DNA of 64,000 bases from Caloranaerobacter sp050286925 (GCF_050286925.1 NZ_JBFWFX010000001.1:248001-312000), one strand, 5' to 3'. Shown: positions 44,649-54,440, counted from the first letter of the stretch. Notes: generated by a model from the sequence alone, not told the origin. Translations and numbers: made by a program.

Positions 44649-44868
44649 ACTAGTGTTCAAAATTCAGATTATATTACCATTGATTTATTAATCTATTAAT
44701 GCTGATATAATTATATTTATACATTAGCTGGTAACTTTCTGCTTATTTGGCTTAATTGTATTAAAGCAGATGTTACCAGCTGTTTTTATATCTAAATTTA
44801 TCAGAATATCTATTTTTTGTCATTCATGATTTGTTAATAGTTTTTGTATTTATTTATTGAACACTAGT
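44649..44868. repeat. 220-bp inverted-repeat-bounded element with internal hairpin (MITE-like)
   Basis: ACTAGTGTTCAA (44649-44660) and TTGAACACTAGT (44857-44868) are perfect 12-bp terminal inverted repeats. Inside, AGCTGGTAAC (44726-44735) and GTTACCAGCT (44772-44781) with inner CTGCTT/AAGCAG form a long stem followed by GTTTTTATAT, which would also terminate plus-strand transcription. There is no ORF. It lies in the 480-bp gap between the divergent ABC operon and fabZ, which otherwise holds only AT-rich promoter DNA (TATAAT at 45028-45033). Confidence 0.6.
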
Positions 44869-45074
44869 AATATTTTGACAAAAATCCATCATATTCTATT
44901 ATATCATTAAGCTACCTTATGTCAATAAAAAAGCTATGGAACGCAAAACCCGACAAACTCAATAGTGTATATTAAATGTAACCATTATTTGATAATATAT
45001 GATAGATTTTTATGATAAAATATAGAGTATAATATTATATTAACTTTTTTAAATTTTTGTTGAGGGGGAATATT

Positions 45075-45506
45075 ATGCTTACAAACGTTGATATTCAAAA
45101 AATTATTCCACATAGATATCCTTTTCTTTTAGTTGACAAGATTATCGAAATAGAAGAAGGTAAAAAGGCAGTAGGCATAAAAAATGTAACTATAAATGAG
45201 CCTTTTTTTCAGGGACATTTTCCAGGTAATCCTATAATGCCAGGAGTACTTATTGTGGAAGCTATGGCTCAGGTTGGAGCAGTAGCAGTATTAAGTCTTG
45301 AGGAAAACAAAGGGAAACTAGCAGTATTTACAGGAATAGATAAGGTTAGGTTTAAAAAACAGGTAAAACCAGGAGATACATTGAGAATGGAAGTTGAGCT
45401 TATTTCGTTAAGAAGAGGTATAGGCAAAGCAGAAGCAATTGCCTATGTAGGTGATGAAGTAGCTTGTAAAGGAACATTGATGTTTGCTTTAGTTGATAAT
45501 GAATAA
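45075..45506 (+). CDS. fabZ: (3R)-hydroxyacyl-ACP dehydratase
   Basis: Hot-dog-fold dehydratase of 143 residues acting in fatty-acid elongation. The active-site His is in the FabZ helix region FFQGHFPGNPIMPGVLIVEA, which also holds the catalytic Glu; the N-terminal IQKIIPHRYPFLLVDKI is diagnostic. ATG 45075 is preferred to TTG 45057 because AGGGGG at 45060-45065 lies between them. It is an orphan: no other fab genes are within the window, and it is followed by manA after 34 bp. Confidence 0.94.
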   Translation: MLTNVDIQKIIPHRYPFLLVDKIIEIEEGKKAVGIKNVTINEPFFQGHFPGNPIMPGVLIVEAMAQVGAVAVLSLEENKGKLAVFTGIDKVRFKKQVKPGDTLRMEVELISLRRGIGKAEAIAYVGDEVACKGTLMFALVDNE

Positions 45507-45540
45507 AAATTGTATTAGTATAGATGGGAGGATTTAAGAC

Positions 45541-46518
45541 ATGTATCCGTTGAAGTTCGAAAATATTTATTTTGAGAAAATATGGGGAGGAAGAGATTTA
45601 AAAAATTTTAGAGACAATTTACCAGATGGCAATATAGGTGAAAGCTGGGATGTAGCTTGTCATAAAAATGGTACAAGTGTAGTTTCAAATGGTGAGTTTA
45701 AAGGTATGAAACTTGATGAATTAATAAAACTTAAAGGTTCTGAGCTCATTGGCACTAAAATATCTCAAGAATGGTTTCCATTATTAATAAAGTTTATAAA
45801 TGCTAGAGACAAGCTTTCTGTTCAAGTTCATCCAGATGATGAGTATGGTATGAAAGTTGAAGGCGAAATGGGCAAGACAGAAGTATGGTATGTTGTTGAA
45901 GCTTTTGAAGGAACAAATTTAATATTAGGAACAAAGGATTGCACTAAGGAACAATTTAGAAAAGCTATTGAAACTGGTGAACTTGATAAATATTTAAATA
46001 GAGTACCTGTAAAAAAAGGTGATGTATATTTTGTAAAAAGTGGACTAATACATGCAATTGGTGAAGGTGTAATAATTGCAGAAATCCAGCAAAATAGTGA
46101 TACGACTTATAGGGTGTATGACTACAACAGAGGTAGAGAACTACATATCGATAAGGCATTAGATGTAGTAGATTTAAGTTTAGAAGGTAGAAAAAGTAAA
46201 GGGATTAAAATAGAAAGAGAAGGATATACCAAAACATATTACTGTTTATGTAAAGATTTTTCACTTGAATTATATGACGTTTTTGATTCGTTTGAAGAAT
46301 GTAGTGATGAAGAGAGATTTTTTATATTTACATGTGTAGAAGGAGAAGGAGAAATTATATACAAAGATGGTACAGAAAAGATTAAAAAAGGCGATAGTTT
46401 ACTTATACCAGCAAGTTTAGGCGAATATAAATTTAGTGGCAGAATGAAGGTTTTAAAAAGCTATGTTCCAGATGTAAAAAAGGTAGAAAAAGAAATACTG
46501 GAAGTAGTGAATAATTAA
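45541..46518 (+). CDS. manA: Mannose-6-phosphate isomerase, class I
   Basis: Zinc isomerase of 325 residues that interconverts fructose-6-P and mannose-6-P and so feeds GDP-mannose and glycan synthesis. Metal-site motifs visible are KFINARDKLSVQVHPDDEYG (Gln-x-His) and KTEVWYVVEA. YFVKSGLIHAIGEGVIIAEI and NSDTTYRVYDYNR carry the remaining ligand and substrate Arg. ATG 45541 follows GGGAGG. It ends at a terminator shared with the convergent megL. Confidence 0.93.
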   Translation: MYPLKFENIYFEKIWGGRDLKNFRDNLPDGNIGESWDVACHKNGTSVVSNGEFKGMKLDELIKLKGSELIGTKISQEWFPLLIKFINARDKLSVQVHPDDEYGMKVEGEMGKTEVWYVVEAFEGTNLILGTKDCTKEQFRKAIETGELDKYLNRVPVKKGDVYFVKSGLIHAIGEGVIIAEIQQNSDTTYRVYDYNRGRELHIDKALDVVDLSLEGRKSKGIKIEREGYTKTYYCLCKDFSLELYDVFDSFEECSDEERFFIFTCVEGEGEIIYKDGTEKIKKGDSLLIPASLGEYKFSGRMKVLKSYVPDVKKVEKEILEVVNN

Positions 46519-46539
46519 ATTTTTAGTATTAAAATAGAG

Positions 46540-46576
46540 AAAACCCCACTTGTAGCTAAAAAAGTGGGGTTTTATA
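46540..46576. terminator. Bidirectional terminator between manA and megL
   Basis: AAAACCCCACTT (46540-46551) and AAGTGGGGTTTT (46562-46573) form a 12-bp stem flanked by A-rich and T-rich ends, serving both convergent genes. Confidence 0.9.
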
Positions 46577-46579
46577 ATC

Positions 46580-47752
46580 TTATTTTATTTTAGCCAAAGC
46601 TTGGTCTAAATCTGCTATAATATCTTCTACATTTTCTATTCCTACTGAAAGTCTAACTAAACCGTCAGTGATGCCAGCTTTCAATCTTTCTTCTCTTGGA
46701 ACAGGAGAATGAGTCATACTTGCAGGATGTTGTATTAATGAATCAACACAGCCTAAACTTACTGCTAAAGATATCATCTTAACACTATTCATTAATGTTC
46801 TTCCTGCTTCAATACCACCTTTTAACTCAAATGCTATCATTGCACCGAAATCTTTTGCTTGTTTTTTAGCTAGTTCATGTTGAGGGTGGGATTTAAGTCC
46901 AGGGTAGTGAACATTGCTTACAGCCGGATGATTTACTAGGTATTCAGCTACTTTTTTTGCATTTTTACAATGAATATCCATTCTTGGACCTAATGTTTTA
47001 AGACCACGAACTAGAAGCCAAGCGTCGAAAGGACTAATGATTCCACCTAAATCTTTAAAGTAAGGGAATTTCATGTTTGCGATAATGTCATTTGAGCTGA
47101 CAATAATACCTGCAACAACATCACCATGACCACCAATATATTTTGTTGCACTATGTACAACGATGTCTGCTCCTAAGTCTAGAGGTTTTTGTAAGTATGG
47201 AGTCATAAAAGTGTTGTCAACAATTAAGTAGGCATTATGTTTGTGGGCTATTTCAGAAACAGCTTTAATATCTACTATCTGTAGGGTAGGATTAGCAGGG
47301 GTTTCTATGTAGATAATTTTTGTATTATTGCGAATAGCTTGTTCAATTTCATCTAAGTTGGATGTATCTACAAACGTTGTCTCGATATTGAAACGTGGAA
47401 GCACATGAGACATTAGACTATGAGTACATCCATAAAGTGCTTTTCCAGCAACTATATGATCACCTGCTTTTAATAAAGAGAGAAAAACAGTAGATATGGC
47501 AGCCATTCCAGAACCAGTTGCGATAGCAGCTTCGCCATTTTCTAATGCAGCCATTTTTTCTTCTAGTTCAGATATATTTGGATTTCCTAAACGAGTATAA
47601 ATATAACCTTCTTCAACGCCTTCAAACCTACGTGCTCCTTGTTCAGCACTATCAAAGATGAAAGTAGATGTTTGAAAAATAGGTGTAACGTGTGCACCAG
47701 CTGACTTATCATGCTTATGTCCTGCATGAATCGCTTTTGTGTGAAATTTCAT
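46580..47752 (-). CDS. megL: Methionine gamma-lyase
   Basis: PLP enzyme of the Cys/Met metabolism family, about 390 residues, that splits methionine into methanethiol, 2-oxobutyrate and ammonia. The PLP Lys lies in VHSATKYIGGHGDVVAG. LYGCTHSLM has the Cys that distinguishes methionine gamma-lyases from cystathionine gamma-synthases and beta-lyases at this place. YTRLGNPNISELEEKMAALE and TGSGMAAIS form the cofactor pocket. ATG 47752 is preferred to ATG 47758, which is only 2 bp from the AGGGGGA SD. Monocistronic; no SAM riboswitch or T-box seen upstream. Confidence 0.85.
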   Translation of the reverse strand: MKFHTKAIHAGHKHDKSAGAHVTPIFQTSTFIFDSAEQGARRFEGVEEGYIYTRLGNPNISELEEKMAALENGEAAIATGSGMAAISTVFLSLLKAGDHIVAGKALYGCTHSLMSHVLPRFNIETTFVDTSNLDEIEQAIRNNTKIIYIETPANPTLQIVDIKAVSEIAHKHNAYLIVDNTFMTPYLQKPLDLGADIVVHSATKYIGGHGDVVAGIIVSSNDIIANMKFPYFKDLGGIISPFDAWLLVRGLKTLGPRMDIHCKNAKKVAEYLVNHPAVSNVHYPGLKSHPQHELAKKQAKDFGAMIAFELKGGIEAGRTLMNSVKMISLAVSLGCVDSLIQHPASMTHSPVPREERLKAGITDGLVRLSVGIENVEDIIADLDQALAKIK

Positions 47753-47759
47753 TTTCATA

Positions 47760-48208
47760 CTCCCCCTATCAAATTATTAATTTAAAAAATTTCCATATTT
47801 TTATTATAATATTTTTGGATTAATTTTACTAAATTTATATACAAAAAAAGTAAGCAAATTAACGAATGATTATGAAGTTAGCTTTATTACAAAAATTTAT
47901 GATAATAATGCTGTGATATATTTTCTCAAATATCAAAAAAATTCCGAGTAGATTTATAGATAATATGGCTTTGTTTTTGAAATTCATATTTAATAAAAAG
48001 AGTAACGAAAGGTAAAATAGAACCAATGTTAATAGAACAAAATCTTCGATTTAAATAAATTAAGGAAGATTTTGCCCTAATCCATTACGGAAATTATATT
48101 TAAAATTATCCACAAATTAATACAGTTTATAATTTCCTATGGATTATAAGAAATACTGGTAAAAGTTATTAAAAGGCGATAACATACTACTAGATGGGAG
48201 GTAGAGAA
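47760..48208. other. 450-bp intergenic region with one hairpin
   Basis: No ORF is supported. CAAAATCTTC (48038-48047) and GAAGATTTTG (48065-48074) form a 10-bp stem with a 17-base loop. The rest is AT-rich promoter DNA for megL (minus) and the HepT-like gene (plus). Confidence 0.5.
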
Positions 48209-48622
48209 ATGATTAAAATGATAAAGAAGGAATTAGATGTATTGGAGAAATATACAGAGATATTATCTGTAGCTTATACATATGATGAGGAAACATTCAT
48301 ACATGAGCCTTTTATATATGGAGGGACAGAAAGATTTATTATATTAGGTCTTAAAAATATTGTTGATGTGTGCAGAATGGTTATCGATTACTGTAACTTT
48401 AAAAAGACAGATGATTACAGAGAGATGATAAGGATACTAGGATATAACAAGGTGTATCCTTCATGGCTTTCAGAAAGTTTGGTGAAAAAGATAAAGTATG
48501 TATTTACTTTGAAGTATGACTATTTAAAATATATGAATAAGAAGGAGTTATATGTTTTACTAGAAGAAATTATAAGAGATTTTAGGCATTTTAAGAAATA
48601 TGTATTGGAATATATAATTTAG
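48209..48622 (+). CDS. HepT/DUF86-like protein with a degenerate active motif, solitary
   Basis: Protein of 137 residues with the HepT helical pattern: TERFIILGLKNIVDVCRMVI, then DDYREMIRILGYNKVYPSWL (the SYREAF/ILGEEGVL region), then a helix to the end. At the place where HepT toxins have GFRNxLVHxY, this protein has IKYVFTLKYDYLKYMNK, so the R-X4-6-H pair is gone while the final Tyr is kept. No MntA antitoxin gene is adjacent. ATG 48209 follows GGGAGG by 7 bp. It may be a domesticated HepT-fold protein rather than a toxin. Confidence 0.65.
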   Translation: MIKMIKKELDVLEKYTEILSVAYTYDEETFIHEPFIYGGTERFIILGLKNIVDVCRMVIDYCNFKKTDDYREMIRILGYNKVYPSWLSESLVKKIKYVFTLKYDYLKYMNKKELYVLLEEIIRDFRHFKKYVLEYII

Positions 48623-48678
48623 CTATTAATAAAGATTAATTAAAATAATAATGAATAATAGAAAAATAAACCAGATTA

Positions 48679-48687
48679 TGCTATAAT
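48679..48687 (+). promoter_or_regulatory. Extended -10 promoter of the large S-layer protein gene
   Basis: TGCTATAAT (TG-n-TATAAT) lies about 55 bp before the TTG start with no strong -35, as expected for an extended -10 promoter. Confidence 0.5.
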
Positions 48688-48741
48688 CTATATGATTTTT
48701 TTTTAATAGAAAAAAATTAAATTGAGAAGGGGGAGATTTTT

Positions 48742-51700
48742 TTGTGTAATAAGTTTTCAAAATGGTTAAGTTTCTTGCTTATTTTTGCACTAATTTTAGC
48801 AAATTTAATTAATTTTACTACTCCAAATTTAGCTAAGGCTGAAGGTGGAATTATTACAATAGCAGAAGCAAGAGTACTGCCTAAAGACACTTATGCTACC
48901 ATTGAAGGTATTGTTACAGCAGATTTAGGGGATAACATTTATATTCAAGATGATACAGCAGGAATCATAGTAAGATTAAAAGATTTAGATTTAAATCCTG
49001 GGGACAAAGTTAGAGTTTATGGTAAGATTGGACAATATTATGATATGGCACAAATATATCCTGATACTGCAGAGGATATAACAATAGTAGGAGTGGGAGT
49101 AGGAGTACCAGAACCGCAATTGATAACTTCATCAGATTTAAATTCAGAAAATGGAGAAAGTTTTGAAGGTGAATTAGTTAAAATACAAAATGTAACAGTT
49201 ATAGAAGTAGATAATTACAAAAATTTCAAAGTATCAGACAAAGAAGGAATTGCTATTGTAAAACCAGATGATACTAGCTGGTTAGAAGTAGGAAAGACTT
49301 ATTCAAGTGTAACAGGAGTTGTTACATATAATTATGGTGAGTACAAGATATATCCAAGGACAATAGAAGATATAGGAGAAGAAGAGTTAAGTAAGGTAGC
49401 TCCAGTAGTTGCTACGCCACCTTCAGGAGAAGTAGAAGCAGGTACAAAAGTTATATTAACTACGGCTACAGAAGGTGCGACTATATATTATGCCGTATAT
49501 GATGAAGTATATAATTTTGTTGAATACACAATGCCAATTATCATAAATGAACCAATGACCATATTGGCTAAAGCCTCTAAGGATGGCATGGAGGATAGTG
49601 AAATTTCAAAATTTTCTTATACCATCAAAGAAGAACAGGACGTTATTACAATAGCTGAAGCAAGAAGTGAAGATGAAGGAACAGAGGTAACAGTACAGGG
49701 TATTGTAACTTATGCAGAAAAAAATACGCTTATATATATTCAAGATGAAACAGCAGGTATAAAAATTGATACTTATGGGACAGGCGTTGATTTAAGTAAT
49801 TTTAAAGAAGGAGATATAGTATTAGTAACAGGATTAATCGACAGTTATAAAGGCGAGCTGGAAATAAGTGTAGAGTCAGAAGAAAATATTGTATTAGTGA
49901 GTAGCGGGAATGATTTGCCTGAGCCAAAGGTTATAACTTTAGATCAAGTTGTTGACTACCAGGGACAACTTATAAAGGTAAAGATGGCTAAGCTTACAGA
50001 TGTAACAAGTGATTCATACAGTTTTTATATAATTGACAGTACAGGAACAGAATTAAAGCTATATTATAGTAAAGCAAAAAACTTTAATAATGAAAACTAT
50101 AAGGTTGGAGAGTATTACGACATAATAGGTATTGCAGCAATGTATTCCAATCCTCAGATAAAATTGCGTGATGGCAGCGATATGATAAAACAAGAACCAC
50201 CGGAAGATCCAAATGCTAAGTTGCCACTTGTATATAACCTAAAACCGGCAAATATGGTATCAACATTTGAGAGAACTCCAGAAATATCTGCTAAATTGGA
50301 AAAAGTCGAAGCAGATATAGATTTTGACAGTATCAAGATGTATTTAGATGGTGTAGAAGTTACACCAATGGTTGATGGAATGACTGTAATTTATGTTCCA
50401 GAAGAAGAGTTGGGATATGGAGAACATGATGTAAGATTGGAAGTGTCAGATGTAGCTGGCAGAACAAAAAATGTGGAATGGTATTTTGTAGTAGACAATG
50501 AAGATGCAGAGTATAATTTCTACTATGGTGTGCCACATTCTCATACATCATATTCAGATGGTAAGGGGACGCCTACTGATGCTTATGAACATGCAAGGCA
50601 AAATGGTTTAGACTTTCTTATAATCTCAGACCACTCTAACTGGTTGGACGGCGTTACTGATGATAACTATGAATACAATCCTGATACAAATCAATATGAA
50701 GAGGTTGAAGGGTCAGAGTGGTACAAGACAGGAATAGAAGCAAAAGCAATCAATGAAAAGTATGATGATTTTCTAGCATTAAGAGGATTTGAAATGACCT
50801 CAGGAGACTGGGGACATATAAATGTAACTAACAGTGTTTATTATGTTGAAGCAAAAAAACAGATGACAGGACTTCTTGAATTTTATGAGTGGTTGGCTAA
50901 ACAAGAAAATACAGTAGCAGCTTTTAACCATCCAAACTGGCCAGATGATTCATTTAATGATTTAGCTTATATACCTGAATTGGATAGAATGATTAACCTT
51001 ATTGAGGTAGGAAATGGTGCGCCTCCATATAGCTATACAAGGGCAGAGGAACACTATTTCAAGGCATTAGACAATGGTTGGCATGCGGGTGCAATAAACG
51101 GACAGGATAACCACAGTTGGAACTGGGGAGATCCAGATAATTTAACAGTTGTAGTTGCAGAAAGTTTAGATAAAGATGCATTTTTAAATGCAATGAGAAA
51201 TAGAAGAACATATTCAACTGAAACAAGAACTCTTAAATTAACAGTAAAAGCTAATGGACACTGGATGGGAAGTGTATTAGATGTTGAAGAGGGAGACCAA
51301 ATTAATTTCGAAATAATAGCAGAAGATAAAGAAGTTCCTATAACAGAAGTTCAGCTTATTACAAACGGAGGAAATATTATTGACAGAAAAAAAGTTGGCT
51401 CAAGTAACAGAGTTGAATGGTATCCTTCAGTAACTGCAGGTGGTGGAGCAGAATGGTATGTTGTTAAGGTTATCCATGAAGATGGAAGTTGGGGAACTGC
51501 GTCTGCTATATATACTCCAGCATCAGAAAATGACGTTAAGTTAAGTAAGTTAGAGGTTAATCCGGATACTACTATGCCAGGTTATGAAACTACTATAGAA
51601 GCAACAGTTTCAAATATGGGTATAAGAGATGCAGTAAATATTGAAGTTAAGTTTTATGAAGAAAGTATAAGTGAAGAAAATCTAATAGGGACAGATAATG

Positions 51701-54411
51701 TAGAACTTTTAAAGGCAGGAGAAAGTGCTGTATTATCTACAACATGGATTCCAAGCAAATCTGGTCCTGTTAAGATAATAGCTAAATTAACTGAAATAGA
51801 AGGAGTAACTACAGTTACAGAGATGACTACTACTATTAAGGTAGTTGCTTCAAATGGAAAGACAGTATTAATCGATTGTGCCCATGATAATGTTGATGTA
51901 ACAGGAGCTATGTTAAATTTAATGGAATTACTTAGAAGATATGGGTACACAGTTAAGTTAAATACTGAGCCTATTACAGTTGAAACCCTTGAAGATGTAG
52001 ATGTACTTATTATAAATACACCTAAAACTACTGAAGCTGATTTCACACCAGAAGAAGAGGCTGTAATAGGAGAGTGGATAAGAAATGGCGGTGCAGCAAT
52101 GATTGCATCTAAGTCAAATTACAATTACGATAGTACTATGATGAATAGTTTGATGGAAGCTATTGGAACAAACATAAGATTTAATGATGACAATATATAT
52201 GAACCAGAGGATTCTGATAAATACAGCGGTGGTATGGTATGGTCTGTATATGCATATAACTTGCCTAAAACTGAAAGTGGACTAAATGAAAATATGGAAG
52301 CTATTAGGATATTTAGTGGATGTTCACTTGTTAATGCAGAAAATAGTGCATTAGTTAACAATCCTAAAACAGGACTTGAAATATTACTTGGAGGTAATGC
52401 GACATCATATAATGCTAATCCTGGGGAAAATGCTTATGTTTATAATGTAGAAGGAGAATTGAACGGAGAATCTATACCAATAATAGCTAAGGAATATGTA
52501 GGAGAAGGTAAGATAGTTGCAGCAGGTAGACATTTCTATTCAGATTATGAAATAGTTAACGATGTAAGTAATACTGCATTAACATTAAGACTTATAGATT
52601 GGTTAGCTGGATATGATAGGATCAAAACTATTAAAGAGGTAAGAGAAAATGCTAAAGAAGGAGATATTGTAACAGTTAAAGGAATAGTTACAGTTCCTAC
52701 AGGTAATTTCTTTGATGTAGTATATATCCAAGATGGAACATCAGGAATATGTTTATATGGTAGTCAAGGTAAGGATTTACCAATAGGAACTGAAGTTATT
52801 GCAACAGGTGTAGTTCATTACTTTGAAGGAGAGCTTGAATTAGCATTCGATAACTTTAATTATGAAGTTCTTTATGTAGGACCTGCTGAAAAAATAGAAC
52901 CGATTGTGCTTTCTACTAAAGAAGCTATGTTGCCACAATATACTGGTATGTTAGTTAGGACAAAAGGTAGAGTAACTGAACATAGTGAAGAAGATAGTTA
53001 CTTTAAAATAAATGACGGCAGTGGTGATGCCTACATTCATGTAGATGGATATATAGGTGCAGATATGGGAAGATTTAAAGTAGGAGACTGGGTAGAAGTT
53101 ACAGGTATTGCTTCTATAGGTGCTTCAGGGCCTAGAATAAGGGTTAGATTCTATGATGACATGATAGAAACGAATGCAGTAATAATAAACAATGATAATG
53201 ATGATGAAGATGATGATAAAGATGAAGAACAGGGAGACGTACAGAAAACAGAGTATGGTAAAGTGACAATAACTAAAGATAAAGAAGGCAATGTAATAGC
53301 TACAGTAGAAATAGATAATAATAAAGTTAAAGAACAATTAGAAAAAGAAAATAGTGATAAAGTAGAGATAGATGCAGCAGTAGATGGAGATGTAGGAGAG
53401 GTAGTAGTAAATATGGATGCAGAATTAGTTTCTAAAGCTTCAGAAAAAGGTAAAAAATTGGCGATAAATACTGGTGATGTGATAATTGAAATAGGAGTAG
53501 GCTCTATAAAAGTAGAGGAAGGAGCGAAGATAGTCTTTAAGACAAAGAAAATAAAGGGAGAAGAAGCAGAAAAGATACTTTCTTCGAATTTATCAGGCGA
53601 ATTTAATCCAGCTTCACTGGTATATGACTTTGATTTAAGTTTACAGAAGGAAGCTGAAGTGTCAAAAGTTCAATTTAATAAACCAATTAATGTGGTTATT
53701 AAGTATGATTCTGATAAAGTATCAAATCCGAAGAAAGTTGGAGTTTATTATTACAATGAAGAAACTAATAAGTTGGAGTTTGTTGGCGGCAAAGTTATAG
53801 GAGATGGAACAATAGTATTTACAGCAGAACACTTCAGTAAATATGTAGTTATGGAATACAATAAAGTATTTGAAGATGTAGATATGCCGTGGGCTAAGGA
53901 AGCAATAGAGATATTAGCAGCAAGACATGTTATAGATGGAGTAGACGATAAAAATTTTGCACCAAATGATAATGTAACAAGGGCTCAATTTGCTAAACTA
54001 TTAGTAAATGCACTAAACTTAAAATATGGTGAAAATAAGGTAAACTTTAAAGATGTATTAGACGGAACATGGTATGAGAAACCTGTAAAAATAGCTGCAA
54101 GTTTGGGAATAGTAGAAGGATATAATGGAATATTTGATCCTAATGGAGAAATAACAAGAGAAGCAATGGCTGTAATGATAGGAAGGGCATTGAAACTCAT
54201 TGACCCTGAAGGAGATTATACTGTAAACGGTGTAGTATTTAAAGATGAAAATGATATCTCAGATTGGGCAAAAGAAGCGGTAAGAATAGCAGCAAGCAAG
54301 GGGCTAGTAAATGGAGTAGGTGAAAATAGGTTTGCTCCGAAAGAAACGGCAACGAGGGTTCAGGCAGCTGTAATAATTTATAGATTACTTGATGTATTAG
54401 GAAGAATATAA
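48742..54411 (+). CDS. Giant SLH surface protein with PHP phosphoesterase, OB-fold and GATase-like modules
   Basis: Secreted protein of 1,889 residues anchored by SLH domains. TTG 48742 follows AAGGGGGAG. Order: signal peptide (1-34); OB-fold domain (NIYIQDDTAGIIVRLKDL); chitobiase-C-like domain (about 225-300, GATIYYAVYDE); second OB fold (LIYIQDETAGIKIDTYG); Ig-like domain. A PHP/CehA-like phosphoesterase follows at about 590-900 with metal motifs PHSHTSYSDG, IISDHSNWLD, AFNHPNWPDD and NGQDNHSWNWGD. Next come a CARDB-like domain (about 934-1030), a DUF4350/GATase-like domain (about 1043-1290, GEWIRNGGAAMIASK), further OB folds to 1475 and an acidic linker. Three SLH repeats close it (FEDVDMPWAKEAIEIL, FKDVLDGTWYEKPVKIA, FKDENDISDWAKEAVRIA). 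Probably an extracellular phosphodiesterase or nuclease; substrate unknown. Confidence 0.88.
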   Translation: MCNKFSKWLSFLLIFALILANLINFTTPNLAKAEGGIITIAEARVLPKDTYATIEGIVTADLGDNIYIQDDTAGIIVRLKDLDLNPGDKVRVYGKIGQYYDMAQIYPDTAEDITIVGVGVGVPEPQLITSSDLNSENGESFEGELVKIQNVTVIEVDNYKNFKVSDKEGIAIVKPDDTSWLEVGKTYSSVTGVVTYNYGEYKIYPRTIEDIGEEELSKVAPVVATPPSGEVEAGTKVILTTATEGATIYYAVYDEVYNFVEYTMPIIINEPMTILAKASKDGMEDSEISKFSYTIKEEQDVITIAEARSEDEGTEVTVQGIVTYAEKNTLIYIQDETAGIKIDTYGTGVDLSNFKEGDIVLVTGLIDSYKGELEISVESEENIVLVSSGNDLPEPKVITLDQVVDYQGQLIKVKMAKLTDVTSDSYSFYIIDSTGTELKLYYSKAKNFNNENYKVGEYYDIIGIAAMYSNPQIKLRDGSDMIKQEPPEDPNAKLPLVYNLKPANMVSTFERTPEISAKLEKVEADIDFDSIKMYLDGVEVTPMVDGMTVIYVPEEELGYGEHDVRLEVSDVAGRTKNVEWYFVVDNEDAEYNFYYGVPHSHTSYSDGKGTPTDAYEHARQNGLDFLIISDHSNWLDGVTDDNYEYNPDTNQYEEVEGSEWYKTGIEAKAINEKYDDFLALRGFEMTSGDWGHINVTNSVYYVEAKKQMTGLLEFYEWLAKQENTVAAFNHPNWPDDSFNDLAYIPELDRMINLIEVGNGAPPYSYTRAEEHYFKALDNGWHAGAINGQDNHSWNWGDPDNLTVVVAESLDKDAFLNAMRNRRTYSTETRTLKLTVKANGHWMGSVLDVEEGDQINFEIIAEDKEVPITEVQLITNGGNIIDRKKVGSSNRVEWYPSVTAGGGAEWYVVKVIHEDGSWGTASAIYTPASENDVKLSKLEVNPDTTMPGYETTIEATVSNMGIRDAVNIEVKFYEESISEENLIGTDNVELLKAGESAVLSTTWIPSKSGPVKIIAKLTEIEGVTTVTEMTTTIKVVASNGKTVLIDCAHDNVDVTGAMLNLMELLRRYGYTVKLNTEPITVETLEDVDVLIINTPKTTEADFTPEEEAVIGEWIRNGGAAMIASKSNYNYDSTMMNSLMEAIGTNIRFNDDNIYEPEDSDKYSGGMVWSVYAYNLPKTESGLNENMEAIRIFSGCSLVNAENSALVNNPKTGLEILLGGNATSYNANPGENAYVYNVEGELNGESIPIIAKEYVGEGKIVAAGRHFYSDYEIVNDVSNTALTLRLIDWLAGYDRIKTIKEVRENAKEGDIVTVKGIVTVPTGNFFDVVYIQDGTSGICLYGSQGKDLPIGTEVIATGVVHYFEGELELAFDNFNYEVLYVGPAEKIEPIVLSTKEAMLPQYTGMLVRTKGRVTEHSEEDSYFKINDGSGDAYIHVDGYIGADMGRFKVGDWVEVTGIASIGASGPRIRVRFYDDMIETNAVIINNDNDDEDDDKDEEQGDVQKTEYGKVTITKDKEGNVIATVEIDNNKVKEQLEKENSDKVEIDAAVDGDVGEVVVNMDAELVSKASEKGKKLAINTGDVIIEIGVGSIKVEEGAKIVFKTKKIKGEEAEKILSSNLSGEFNPASLVYDFDLSLQKEAEVSKVQFNKPINVVIKYDSDKVSNPKKVGVYYYNEETNKLEFVGGKVIGDGTIVFTAEHFSKYVVMEYNKVFEDVDMPWAKEAIEILAARHVIDGVDDKNFAPNDNVTRAQFAKLLVNALNLKYGENKVNFKDVLDGTWYEKPVKIAASLGIVEGYNGIFDPNGEITREAMAVMIGRALKLIDPEGDYTVNGVVFKDENDISDWAKEAVRIAASKGLVNGVGENRFAPKETATRVQAAVIIYRLLDVLGRI

Positions 54412-54412
54412 A

Positions 54413-54440
54413 GGGCAGGGGCAAACCCCTGTCCTGTTCT
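54413..54440 (+). terminator. Terminator after the giant SLH protein
   Basis: GGGCAGGGG and CCCCTGTCC pair (one G-T) around CAAA, then TGTTCTT. Confidence 0.75.

Noticed and set aside
47759..48200. SAM riboswitch or T-box upstream of megL
   Set aside because: No S-box or T-box consensus motifs could be found; only a simple 10-bp stem is present.
53190..53235. GATGAT-type tandem repeat as a possible regulatory repeat
   Set aside because: It encodes an Asp/Glu linker in frame within the SLH protein; no independent signal.
53125..53337. Minus-strand ORF rich in Phe/Ile
   Set aside because: It is the complement of the acidic linker (GAT/GAA repeats) of the giant SLH protein.
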